NCBI RefSeq assembly: GCF_000178855.1 | Contig: NZ_ADVG01000001.1 | Coordinates: 3,633,481-3,697,480 of the forward strand | Direction of reading: 5' to 3' | DNA from: Ktedonobacter racemifer DSM 44963 | Lineage (GTDB): Bacteria > Chloroflexota > Ktedonobacteria > Ktedonobacterales > Ktedonobacteraceae | DNA: 64,000 nucleotides | In this document: piece by piece, positions 1-7,498 of the stretch | Layout: each line of letters begins with the position of its first letter | How positions within the stretch are numbered: the stretch's first letter is position 1 | Program-made: the position numbers and the translations under genes | Notes under the pieces: generated by a model | What the model saw: the letters and a program-made list of their open reading frames with translations, nothing else | What the model was told of the DNA's origin: nothing | Databases searched by the model: none

Positions 1-1
1 C

Positions 2-991
2 ACACTGGCAACTGGCCCGAACCCGCTTTTGAAAGATTATCTCCCTGAATGGTTAGAGACGGTGTGCAAGCCTCCCTATCGCGCTCCACAGACCTATATA
101 TCCTACCGTTCAGTTATAAGTAAGCATCTGATACCCGAAATAGGACACCTCAAGATTCGGAACCTCACGGCCCGCCATATCCAAAATTTGTACACGAAAA
201 AAATAAGAGAGGGTGCAAAACCTGCAACAATTGAGCAGATGCAAAAAGTGCTCTCAGGTTCGCTAAATAGCGCCCTGCAATGGGAAATGGTTTCAACAAA
301 CGTTGCGAGTAAAATAACTACTCTCAAAGGCGAGCAACGCGAAATATTACCACTGACAGAAGAAGAAGCAAAGGTTTTACTAGAAACTGCTAGGGGACAC
401 CGATTAGAAGGGATGATTCTGCTAGGTGTAACTCTCGGGTTAAGGCTCGGTGAAATCACTGCTTTGAAGTGGAAAAACATTGATCTTGATGCGCATACAT
501 TGACAGTCAAGCTTACAGTGAGCCACGTTCCCTCCATGAGCCACGTTGAGAAAGACCCTAAAACACGAGCCAGTAGAAGGAAAATAGACCTTCCTAACGC
601 TGTCGTTCAAACCTTGCGGCAACATTATGACGAGCAAAAGGCAGAAGCTGAAAAGATGGGGCTCTCATTGAGCGAATGGAACCCCAAAGGACTTGTCTTC
701 CTCAATAAGCGAAGAGGCTACATGTATGCAGGGCAAACACGTAAGGAGTTCTACGCTATTCTGGCCCAAGCAGGTTTACCAAAGATGCACTTTCACGATC
801 TCCGGCATAGTGCCGCAACCATTCTTCTCGTAAAAGGGGTGCATCCGAAGATGGTACAGGAGCTTTTAGGGCATTCCTCTATTGTCATGACCATGAACAT
901 TTACTCCCACGTCATGCCATCAATGAGAAAAGAAGTGGCTGGCATTATGGATACCATTTTTAGTGAGAAAAAAGAGGAGGATAAGCCCTAA
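2..991 (+). CDS. Tyrosine-type site-specific integrase, 5' partial
   Basis: The reading frame is open to the window edge, so the N-terminus is missing. A TTG at 29 is the first start-like codon but has no obvious ribosome site. Counting from that TTG, an SAM-like core-binding domain covers about residues 1-95. The catalytic domain follows with Arg139 (LGLRLGE), His256/Arg259 (HDLRH), His282 (LLGHSS) and nucleophile Tyr292 (NIYSHV), so the active site is complete. The family cuts and rejoins DNA at att sites of phages and integrative elements. The Int/pSAM2-like architecture fits an integrative element that continues to the left. No tRNA target is visible in the window. Confidence is high for the family and unknown for the element. 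Confidence 0.93.
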   Translation, partial: TLATGPNPLLKDYLPEWLETVCKPPYRAPQTYISYRSVISKHLIPEIGHLKIRNLTARHIQNLYTKKIREGAKPATIEQMQKVLSGSLNSALQWEMVSTNVASKITTLKGEQREILPLTEEEAKVLLETARGHRLEGMILLGVTLGLRLGEITALKWKNIDLDAHTLTVKLTVSHVPSMSHVEKDPKTRASRRKIDLPNAVVQTLRQHYDEQKAEAEKMGLSLSEWNPKGLVFLNKRRGYMYAGQTRKEFYAILAQAGLPKMHFHDLRHSAATILLVKGVHPKMVQELLGHSSIVMTMNIYSHVMPSMRKEVAGIMDTIFSEKKEEDKP

Positions 992-1173
992 TGGCTGTCA
1001 ATTTGGCTGTCATGAGTGGCTATGCGGGAAGTGAGGGGGCTTGGGAGGCTGAATACTATACTGCTCGACATGTACACGAACAGTATAGTATTTCAGTTGG
1101 AAAGCTCGAAAGTCAAGCAAGGGAGTTGCTTGCAAGATCTAACAATCGCAGACCTGGCGCACCTGGCGTATAA
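991..1173 (+). CDS. Possible 60-aa ORF coupled to the integrase
   Basis: The ATG overlaps the integrase stop codon (TAATG) and sits about 10 nt after a strong GAGGAGG sequence inside the integrase 3' end, so translational coupling is possible. The 60-residue product matches no family I recognise. The ORF contains the inverted repeat at 1052-1092 and the direct repeats at 993-1012, which argues that this stretch may be a DNA site rather than a gene. Low confidence. Confidence 0.2.
   Translation: MAVNLAVMSGYAGSEGAWEAEYYTARHVHEQYSISVGKLESQARELLARSNNRRPGAPGV
993..1012 (+). promoter_or_regulatory. Direct repeat GGCTGTCA x2, possible integrase arm site
   Basis: GGCTGTCA occurs at 993-1000 and again at 1005-1012, a 12-bp period, directly after the integrase stop codon. 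Short direct repeats beside int genes often serve as arm-type binding sites. That role is inferred here from position only. Confidence 0.35.
1052..1092. repeat. 12-bp perfect inverted repeat downstream of the integrase
   Basis: The arms AATACTATACTG (1052-1063) and CAGTATAGTATT (1081-1092) are perfectly complementary around a 17-nt centre. It could be an operator, an excisionase or integrase site, or part of an attachment site. No T-tract follows, so it is not a typical terminator. Confidence 0.5.
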
Positions 1174-1233
1174 CCAGGGAAGGAGAAAACCTTGTTTAGG
1201 GCAAAAATATTGTTTTATGAGGAGAGGGGTGTG

Positions 1234-1704
1234 CTAGTCGTGTTCCGTGGCCTGCTCACTAAGTTGCAGGACCAGGCGACAGAAGTGCAGCATGGCGGTA
1301 GCGGACTCCAGGTAGCTCGCTTCATCATTCGATGTCAACTGGTGCTGCTGGAGGGCACGCCGACGCAGGGCGCGCAACACAACCATAATATCTTCTTTAA
1401 TTGAGCTATCAAGCCCACCGCGCTGCATCAAGAGGACTACCTGGTTGACGATAGCGTCGACCTCCTGACGCATGGAGTTCAGGTCGTTTACCCACGCTTC
1501 TTCAATCTCATCGTCAATGTCCGCATCCTCGCCTGTCGTCTGCTCTAAACGCCAGGAAAGCACGTCGGCAATGTGATCTTGTTTTCTGTTGTCATCAGGT
1601 TGGGGATAGGGCCTGCCTCGTTGCCATAAAGGTGTTTGAGGTTCTTCCTGTTTGACACCCAGTTCGTGCAACAGTATAGCCAGTTCTTCTTCCCAGCCAG
1701 CCAT
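1234..1704 (-). CDS. Hypothetical acidic helical protein (156 aa)
   Basis: I do not recognise this protein. The start at 1704 (MAGWEEEL) is chosen because AAGGAGG lies just upstream; the frame extends 48 codons further but without such a site. The product is soluble, acidic and predicted mainly helical, with a proline/charged linker near residues 25-45 and no signal peptide or membrane segment. It stands alone on the minus strand, about 240 bp from the convergent integrase gene. It is probably a lineage-specific cytoplasmic protein. Confidence 0.6.
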   Translation of the reverse strand: MAGWEEELAILLHELGVKQEEPQTPLWQRGRPYPQPDDNRKQDHIADVLSWRLEQTTGEDADIDDEIEEAWVNDLNSMRQEVDAIVNQVVLLMQRGGLDSSIKEDIMVVLRALRRRALQQHQLTSNDEASYLESATAMLHFCRLVLQLSEQATEHD

Positions 1705-2250
1705 AGAGCACCTCCTTGTGAAACAACCGCAAACAGTGATCTGAGCCGGGCCATCAAGGGGACCAGGCGGTGACACCATGCGTACAAACAAAGCATATGC
1801 TACCATGGGGAAGTCACGGGAACAGAAAAGATCGTTGAGGGCAAGCACTGAGGGATGTCTTCGCTATGGCCTTTTCTGTCTCTGTCTACCTTACGCCCTA
1901 ATGCAAAACCATCTGACATGCCCGGATTTCCCTTGTTATGCTCTTCGCGCCAGTATGAGCTGAATGTGGTAAATGGCTACTGAGCTTCGGGTTATTTCCG
2001 TAATCCGTCTGAGGATCCTGCACTAAGCGAAGTGTAACACAGTGTTTTAGCCTTGTAAATGGCCCGAATGGTTACAGTTAGCACGCTTATAGTAGGAATT
2101 TTGTTGTAGTACATTTAAGACCCAGAAGCTACTTTTTCTCGCGCCTGCGGCGCTCGTAGAGGCAATGTGTAATGAGCACTGTGGCAACCGCAAGTTGCCA
2201 CAGTGCTCATTACACATTGCCCAAAAGAACGTGTTTGCAATTGCAAGTGT
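1705..2250. other. Intergenic region, 546 bp
   Basis: No credible gene is seen. The right half holds the palindrome at 2161-2221 and its mini-hairpin at 2138-2156. The rest includes the upstream region of the 1234-1704 gene. Confidence 0.6.
2138..2221 (-). repeat. Long palindrome with GCA-loop mini-hairpin
   Basis: The 28-bp perfect arms are 2161-2188 and 2194-2221, with loop CGCAA. Read on the minus strand, the palindrome is followed by the mini-hairpin AGCGCC-GCA-GGCGC (2138-2156). It lies 30 bp beyond the stop codon of the menA-like gene. There is no T-tract. It belongs to the palindrome family described in the findings. Confidence 0.8.
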
Positions 2251-3465
2251 TTAACGCATCAGGTGCGTTGGCACCAGTGATATGGCCGAGACCAGGGTGG
2301 AGACAATCAGACCTATAAGAAGCAGTACACCGAACCAGGCATTCTGCCTGAGCATGTCCCGAAAGACGAGATGCAGGCTGTTCGGGCTACTGGCACGTAA
2401 TATCCCAGTCACAATATTAACCAGTAACGGCAGCGTCAAAAAGGCCAGGAGCAGCCAGTGTGGCGTATGCGATGGCACGGCCAGGAAAGCCGCAAAGCCA
2501 TAGGCAGCCAATAGCAAAACGAGGAAGATGGCACGGCTCCATGTCAGTCCCAGGCGATTGGCCAGGGTAAACTTGCGCGCCTGCGCGTCTCCCTCCAGGT
2601 CACGCATGTCGTTTACCAGGATCGTTGCCGCCGCCGTCAGGCCAAGCGGAAGGCTATAGAGCAAGGCTTTGTGCAGATCACCACCGCCCTGGACTATGTA
2701 TGCTCCTATCGTCACCAGGGGGCCAAAGATCCCTAGAGCCACGAGTTGACCCAGGCATAGAGCGGCGAGAGACTTCCCACTACCACTATAAAAATAGGCG
2801 AAAAGCAGACCCACCAGGCCAAACAAAGCCAGCATCCAGTTCATTGAGATGAGCACAGTAGCCAGGCCAGATAGCGTGCTAGCACCCAGAAAAATCAGGC
2901 CCAGCACAAGCACGCGTGTAGGCTTGATCAACCCCTGCTGGATCAAACCACCAGGTCCAAGAGGATTGCTGGTATCGACCCCACGGATATAGTCATAGTA
3001 GTCGTTGATAAGATTAGCGCCCATATGCACCAGGAGCAGTGCCACCAGGGAAAGCACGAAGGAGAGGAGGCGGAGATGGCCCAGCACATGGGCTGAACTG
3101 ACCTGCTGACTCCATGCTAAAGCCGTTCCAAAGAGAAATGGGAAAAGCGATAGGCTCAAATAGGATGGGCGTATGCCATCCCAGAAGATACGCATCCATT
3201 CACCAGTGGAACGATGATACTCTGCTGGCTGCACAACCAGGGGAGTAGGCACACTAAAGGTGCGCGTTGATTCTACCGAATGAACGGAGACCACGGGCGG
3301 CTCCAGTTCACCTATAGCCTTGAGCGAATCTAGCGGAACTGTTGGTAAACGCTCCGCTTTCTCACCATCAGCCTCAATAATTGGTGCCGTGGTACCCGCT
3401 ATCGAACTTTTGCTCTCCTTTTCAGGCCGTTCGATAGCCTGCTTCTTCTGCTCTTCTTTTTCCAT
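2251..3465 (-). CDS. menA: UbiA-family prenyltransferase, probable 1,4-dihydroxy-2-naphthoate polyprenyltransferase
   Basis: This integral membrane enzyme is expected to transfer a polyprenyl chain to 1,4-dihydroxy-2-naphthoate in menaquinone synthesis. The first Asp-rich motif lies in NLINDYYDYIRG and the second in NDMRDLEGD. Eight or nine hydrophobic helices fill the C-terminal 300 residues. An unusual hydrophilic, charged and proline-containing N-terminal extension of about 85 residues precedes the first helix. The start at 3465 follows GAGAGGGAAG; an ATG 12 codons upstream is the alternative. No other men genes are adjacent, so the exact substrate is inferred from family resemblance. Confidence 0.8.
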   Translation of the reverse strand: MEKEEQKKQAIERPEKESKSSIAGTTAPIIEADGEKAERLPTVPLDSLKAIGELEPPVVSVHSVESTRTFSVPTPLVVQPAEYHRSTGEWMRIFWDGIRPSYLSLSLFPFLFGTALAWSQQVSSAHVLGHLRLLSFVLSLVALLLVHMGANLINDYYDYIRGVDTSNPLGPGGLIQQGLIKPTRVLVLGLIFLGASTLSGLATVLISMNWMLALFGLVGLLFAYFYSGSGKSLAALCLGQLVALGIFGPLVTIGAYIVQGGGDLHKALLYSLPLGLTAAATILVNDMRDLEGDAQARKFTLANRLGLTWSRAIFLVLLLAAYGFAAFLAVPSHTPHWLLLAFLTLPLLVNIVTGILRASSPNSLHLVFRDMLRQNAWFGVLLLIGLIVSTLVSAISLVPTHLMR

Positions 3466-3996
3466 ACGCTTCCCTCTCGGCATAGACCCATGAAATAGCA
3501 AATAAGTGCATTTTTGCTAACGTCATCTTGACCTCTCGCGCCTGCGGCGCTCGTCCTGATAGGTGGTGTGATGTACCCTGGCAACCTGCGGCTGCCAGGG
3601 TACATCACACCACCTATCAGAAATAGTGTGCATCTGGCGTTAACTAGCTAAGCGATATGTTTATTATGTTTTGACTGTTCATTAAGAATGACGATGTGGA
3701 TGGCTAGAACGCAACATTCAGGAAAAGAATAAGAATATCGCGCCCCTGGCTCAATATAAGTGGATCGCTACCCAGGCGGTCGTGATAAGCGCAGCGTTTC
3801 GCGCTCCCATAACCTTCAGGAGCGTTATTACTGTTCTTAGTATACAGAGGCAAGGAAACACCCTCTTATAAGAATATGCATCTCACTATCTATAAACTAT
3901 ATACGCTTCCATAGAGGGCGTCAAGTTGCCTGGAACCTGAGCCCACAACACCATGACCTGGAGTTTGAGAAACGAGTTGCGCGTAAAGTGGCTTAT
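3466..3996. other. Intergenic region, 531 bp
   Basis: It holds the palindrome and mini-hairpin at 3535-3620. No gene is visible. The part from 3621 to 3996 contains only short imperfect inverted repeats. Confidence 0.5.
3535..3620 (-). repeat. Long palindrome with GCA-loop mini-hairpin
   Basis: The 28-bp perfect arms are 3556-3583 and 3593-3620, with a 9-nt loop containing CTGCGG. The mini-hairpin copy at 3535-3553 is identical to that at 2138-2156. The element lies upstream of the menA-like gene, not at a gene end. Confidence 0.8.
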
Positions 3997-4662
3997 TTAT
4001 TCCACTCTCGGGGCATTTATGGCGCCATCCTGTCCTAGCGCCTGGTAAAGCTCTTGAATGGAGTGTTGAAGTTGCGCCTGGACGACGGAGGTTGTGAGGT
4101 CTCCACGCGTCTTCTCTAGAATACCACGCGTCACATCGGTGGTACGACGTAAGCCAGAGGTAATAGCATCGGGGAAATCAACGGAGATGAGCAGGGAATA
4201 AATATCATCCATCTGGCGCAGGTACGCCTCGCAATCGCGGAGGTTTCCGCGCCGCAACTGGTCAAGCAGGTAGCGCCGTAACTCGCCCGCGGCCTCGGCT
4301 AGCCCATTCAGGTAGGCAGCCCAGCCAATACCCAGCTCCTCGGCATCTGGTAGCTCCTGGTACTGGGTAAGCGCCGCCAGGCACCGCGCCTCAGCATACT
4401 CTTTCTGCGCATCCTGCGCGAAGCCCGCATAGTAGATATCTTGGTGATCCAGCAGATCATCTTTCATTTCTTGCAATAGCTGTGCCGCCTGGGCCATAAG
4501 CTCATTGGCACGCTCGCGCTCATGGCGATGCGTCGCGCGAATACTGTTTGCACAATGGCGAATCACGGTACGTGACTTGGGCAGAGCCTTTTCGCGCGCG
4601 GCGTGTTTAAGGGAGAGATGCTCTATCGCTTGCTGTCCAATCTGCTCTAATTTGTCGGGCAT
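3997..4662 (-). CDS. Translin-family protein
   Basis: The 221-residue all-helical protein has the layout of translin/TRAX. An N-terminal helix resembles the family's 'RAIRxxHR' region (IRATHRHERERANELM). It is followed by an 'EA..L..' segment, a central 'YLNGLAEAAGELRRYLLDQLRRG' type region (compare translin 'GlxDlxGELrR'), and a C-terminal 'LRRTTDVTRGILEKTRGDL' helix. Eukaryotic translin binds single-stranded DNA and RNA and, with TRAX, forms the C3PO nuclease. Prokaryotic homologues are known mainly from archaea and scattered bacteria. ATG at 4662 follows AAAGGAAG. It is monocistronic. A nuclease function is not implied, because the TRAX catalytic acidic residues were not identified with certainty. 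Confidence 0.75.
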   Translation of the reverse strand: MPDKLEQIGQQAIEHLSLKHAAREKALPKSRTVIRHCANSIRATHRHERERANELMAQAAQLLQEMKDDLLDHQDIYYAGFAQDAQKEYAEARCLAALTQYQELPDAEELGIGWAAYLNGLAEAAGELRRYLLDQLRRGNLRDCEAYLRQMDDIYSLLISVDFPDAITSGLRRTTDVTRGILEKTRGDLTTSVVQAQLQHSIQELYQALGQDGAINAPRVE

Positions 4663-4770
4663 ACGATTTGCTTCCTTTCTATACTATAGACAGTGTATCA
4701 TAGCCAGAAGGACACAGCAGAAAACGCCCGCATAGGTACTGTTGTCTAGAGCGATGTGCAGGAGCCATGG

Positions 4771-4836
4771 GTGAGACGACGCTGCTGAATACCCATAAAG
4801 GGCACAGGGCACGCGTCTACATATCATGGTACGAGC
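4771..4836. repeat. Degenerate copy of the GACGCTGCTGAA/CACGCGTCTACATAT repeat
   Basis: The words GACGCTGCTGAA and CACGCGTCTACATAT are shared with the better-preserved inverted repeat at 23705-23785. Here they are separated by extra sequence. It lies downstream of the 4876-5352 gene. Confidence 0.45.
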
Positions 4837-4875
4837 AATGTTGTCCTACAGCAAACACGCCATCTGCTTGCATTC

Positions 4876-5352
4876 TCATCCCTGTAACTTCAACTGGTCC
4901 TGCTGTAACAGGGCATGCACCTCGATCTCTGGTGGAAAGGTCTGGGACTCCAGGTCTCCGGCCCAGAACAACTGCTTCATCATCTCGGCGGTCGCATAGA
5001 GGAGATGCTGAAGTGTGGCCTCGCGCCCGCGCTCATAGGCATCACTCCCCTCATAAACATCCATATCCGCGAAGCAGGCGGCCATGGGCATCATGTCGCT
5101 TAAACGCACCAGGTAAATGTTTATCTTTGTCTCACCACGCTCCGTCGGGACCATGATGCGCAGTTCGGGTCGCTGCTCCACAATGTCCAGGCGGTAGAAC
5201 ACGCCATAATGATCGCGCGAGGCCTGGAAGATTGAGACCTCAGGTAGCGCCTCGCCGTTGTAGCGCTCTTTTTTAAAAGGCTGCTCCTCTGGTCGCTCCA
5301 TCTCCACCCCCAGCTTTGCCAGAAACTCTTCAAATTGCTCGTGAATATTCAT
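4876..5352 (-). CDS. Hypothetical protein (158 aa)
   Basis: I do not recognise the family. The likely start is 5352 (MNIHEQFEEFLAKLGVEME), with GAGGCGG upstream; a start up to 28 codons earlier is possible. The N-terminal helix resembles the opening of the 1234-1704 protein in style (a short acidic helix followed by 'LGV..E'). A predicted alpha/beta region around residues 45-100 contains 'VFYRLDIVEQRPELRIMVPTE', and a helical C-terminus follows. There is no signal peptide or membrane segment. The gene is alone on its strand. Confidence 0.55.
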   Translation of the reverse strand: MNIHEQFEEFLAKLGVEMERPEEQPFKKERYNGEALPEVSIFQASRDHYGVFYRLDIVEQRPELRIMVPTERGETKINIYLVRLSDMMPMAACFADMDVYEGSDAYERGREATLQHLLYATAEMMKQLFWAGDLESQTFPPEIEVHALLQQDQLKLQG

Positions 5353-5571
5353 GCGCCGCCTCTTCTGTGCATCATAGTGCAGCATCGAAACTAATGTATT
5401 GGAGAACATCTGTACCTGCCACATCTTCCCTCTCACACCTTGATATTCTCTCTATACATCCCAAAAGCGGAAAAGCGGAAATACATAACGATGCCAGCAA
5501 AGATTCGCGCGTTTGCACGAATCTTTGCTGGCATCGTACCTGCTGAGGACTATATGCTGATATTCTTAAAC

Positions 5572-5928
5572 TTATCCGCCGACGCGCTTGACTTTAAAGC
5601 CCTGGGCGATGAGTTTGGCCTCTACCTTCTCCAGGTGGTCGCCTTGAATTTCGATGTTCCCGTCTTTGACCGTTCCGCCGGAGCCACATAATTTTTTGAG
5701 CTGCTGCCCCAGTTCAACCAGGTTTTCCTCAGAAACTCCGCTGATTACCGTGACCGTCTTCCCACCGCGCTGCTTACGATCACGCATGATGCGGACAAAG
5801 CCATCGTTTTTTTTGGCAGGCACGCTCGCCCCTGGCTGCTCACAACGACACTTTTTATATGGCTGGCCACAGCGCGGGCAGGTTGAGACGCGGCCACTAT
5901 CAGTCGAATAGACGATTCTATCTGGCAT
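5572..5928 (-). CDS. yciH: SUI1/eIF1-like translation factor (YciH family)
   Basis: The 118-residue protein starts at 5928, where AAAGGAG precedes the ATG by 7 nt. An N-terminal zinc-ribbon-like cluster (CPRCGQPYKKCRC) is followed by a SUI1 domain from about residue 45. The SUI1 domain contains a basic segment (RDRKQRGGKTVTVISG) and the characteristic 'KKLCGSGGTVKDGNIEIQGDH' type core. Bacterial YciH binds the small ribosomal subunit and is related to eukaryotic eIF1, which monitors start-codon selection. The added zinc ribbon is a visible feature of this copy. It is monocistronic. Confidence 0.88.
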   Translation of the reverse strand: MPDRIVYSTDSGRVSTCPRCGQPYKKCRCEQPGASVPAKKNDGFVRIMRDRKQRGGKTVTVISGVSEENLVELGQQLKKLCGSGGTVKDGNIEIQGDHLEKVEAKLIAQGFKVKRVGG

Positions 5929-6020
5929 ACAACACGCTCCTTTCATGCTTCCAATACGCCCCCTATCTTACCATAGGAGCCTATCCTTCGCGATCATCAG
6001 CAGTGTATGATAAAAGACAA

Positions 6021-6084
6021 TGTAGGGTCCATACTTGCCTGGACTCGCTTGCCCAGGAAAGTCCATGCAAGCATGGACCCTACA
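6021..6084. repeat. Compound inverted repeat with TGTAGGGTCCAT arms
   Basis: The arms TGTAGGGTCCAT (6021-6032) and ATGGACCCTACA (6073-6084) enclose a smaller inverted repeat (CCTGG/CCAGG). It is related to 20585-20684 and, more weakly, to 33345-33372. It lies just upstream of the dipeptidase gene. Confidence 0.7.
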
Positions 6085-6132
6085 AGAGGCGATCCAGTCA
6101 GATATGGGCCCGGAGAAAGAGAGGATTGTGCC

Positions 6133-7239
6133 ATGCTTATCATTGATGCTCACCAGGACATTGCCTACAATGCGCTCGAATGGGGCCGCGACATTCGACG
6201 CTCAGTCTACGAGACACGCCAGCGCGAAGAACGCTATACTGGAGATCCTGAATCGCACCCTACCAAGGGCGCGGGCGGCATTGCCATGTCGGGGCTGCCA
6301 GAGCTACGCCGCGCTGGCTTTGCCGTGGTGTGCGCCACTATTTTCTGTGAGCCATGCTCTTCACAACATATTCCCGCGTGCGGCAAACAGCTTACACAGT
6401 CCTACCGCACCGCCGAGGAGGCATACCAGGTTGGACAAGCCCAGTTCGCCTACTACCACGAGCTGGCACGTGAACCAGGCATCTCGCTAATTCTTAACCA
6501 GGCCGATCTACAACGGCATCTGCAAGCCTGGGAGGCTAGCTCCCCCGAAGATCCACAGCGCCCCTTTGGCATCATTCCCCTCATGGAAGGGGCTGATCCC
6601 ATTCGTACTCCTGAAGAGACCGAGCAATGGCACGCTCAGGGACTACGCATTATTGGCCTGGCCTGGCAGGGAACGCGCTACTCTGGCGGAACAAGGGCGC
6701 CCGGACCACTTCCGCAACTGGGGCGTGACCTTTTACGTGTCATGGAGCGCGTAGGTATTATTCTGGATATGTCGCATAGCGCAGAAGAGAGCTTCTGGCA
6801 AGCCCTGGAGAACTACTCTGGCCCGATCATGGCCAGCCACAGTAATTGCCGTATCTATACCCCAACCGACCGCCATCTGAGCGATGAGATGATTCGCGCC
6901 CTTATTGAGCGCGACGCGGTGATTGGTATGGTTCCCGGCAATTTCTTCCTGAATGGCGAGTGGCGGCGCAACCACCGCTTCCCGGTGATGCTCGAACAGG
7001 TCGTGCGCCATATTGATCATATCTGTCAGCTCAGCGGTGACGCCCTACACGTTGGCCTGGGCAGCGATATAGACGGCGGCTTTGGCCGCGATGAGACGCC
7101 CGAAGAACTGGATACGGCCCTGGACTTTGTAAAGATCGCCGATGCCCTGCGCCAGAATGGTTATACAGAAGCCGATATCCTCAACATCATGGGAGGCAAC
7201 TGGCAACGCTTCCTGAGTCATGCTTTACCCGCAAGCTAG
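6133..7239 (+). CDS. Membrane dipeptidase (peptidase M19)
   Basis: The 368-residue protein is a TIM-barrel metallodipeptidase. The N-terminal metal motif is DAHQD (family HxD). Further metal or active-site regions are MEGADPI (bridging Glu), DMSHSAEESF, ASHSN and the C-terminal GSDIDGG. The family hydrolyses dipeptides, including some with a C-terminal D-residue, using two zinc ions. The start at 6133 is favoured by AGAGAGG upstream and by the family N-terminus; the longer frame would run through the repeat at 6021-6084. No signal peptide is seen, so a cytoplasmic location is likely despite the family name. Confidence 0.9.
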   Translation: MLIIDAHQDIAYNALEWGRDIRRSVYETRQREERYTGDPESHPTKGAGGIAMSGLPELRRAGFAVVCATIFCEPCSSQHIPACGKQLTQSYRTAEEAYQVGQAQFAYYHELAREPGISLILNQADLQRHLQAWEASSPEDPQRPFGIIPLMEGADPIRTPEETEQWHAQGLRIIGLAWQGTRYSGGTRAPGPLPQLGRDLLRVMERVGIILDMSHSAEESFWQALENYSGPIMASHSNCRIYTPTDRHLSDEMIRALIERDAVIGMVPGNFFLNGEWRRNHRFPVMLEQVVRHIDHICQLSGDALHVGLGSDIDGGFGRDETPEELDTALDFVKIADALRQNGYTEADILNIMGGNWQRFLSHALPAS

Positions 7240-7257
7240 CTATCCTCGTTCCCCCAC

Positions 7258-7283
7258 GCCAGCCGCGAACATTTGCGGCTGGC
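7258..7283 (+). terminator. Hairpin after the dipeptidase gene
   Basis: GCCAGCCGC (7258-7266) pairs with GCGGCTGGC (7275-7283), 18 bp past the stop codon. There is no clear T-tract, so termination strength is uncertain. Confidence 0.45.
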
Positions 7284-7498
7284 AGGCCTCTCCGCGTTTA
7301 TCCCATCATTGATACGGCCTATACTAAACCTGTGTAACTTTTTCTTTTCCTTCAATAAGGTATTATTGGCTGCGCCCCCGTCTGGAGCTGTGTTTTCGCA
7401 TTATGCTTACCATAAGAGTGGTGAGACTAATTCCCACCGGCATGCGTGTACTTGGTAGTAATTATTCTTTCGCTTAAGATAGGAAGTGCGGGAAAAAT

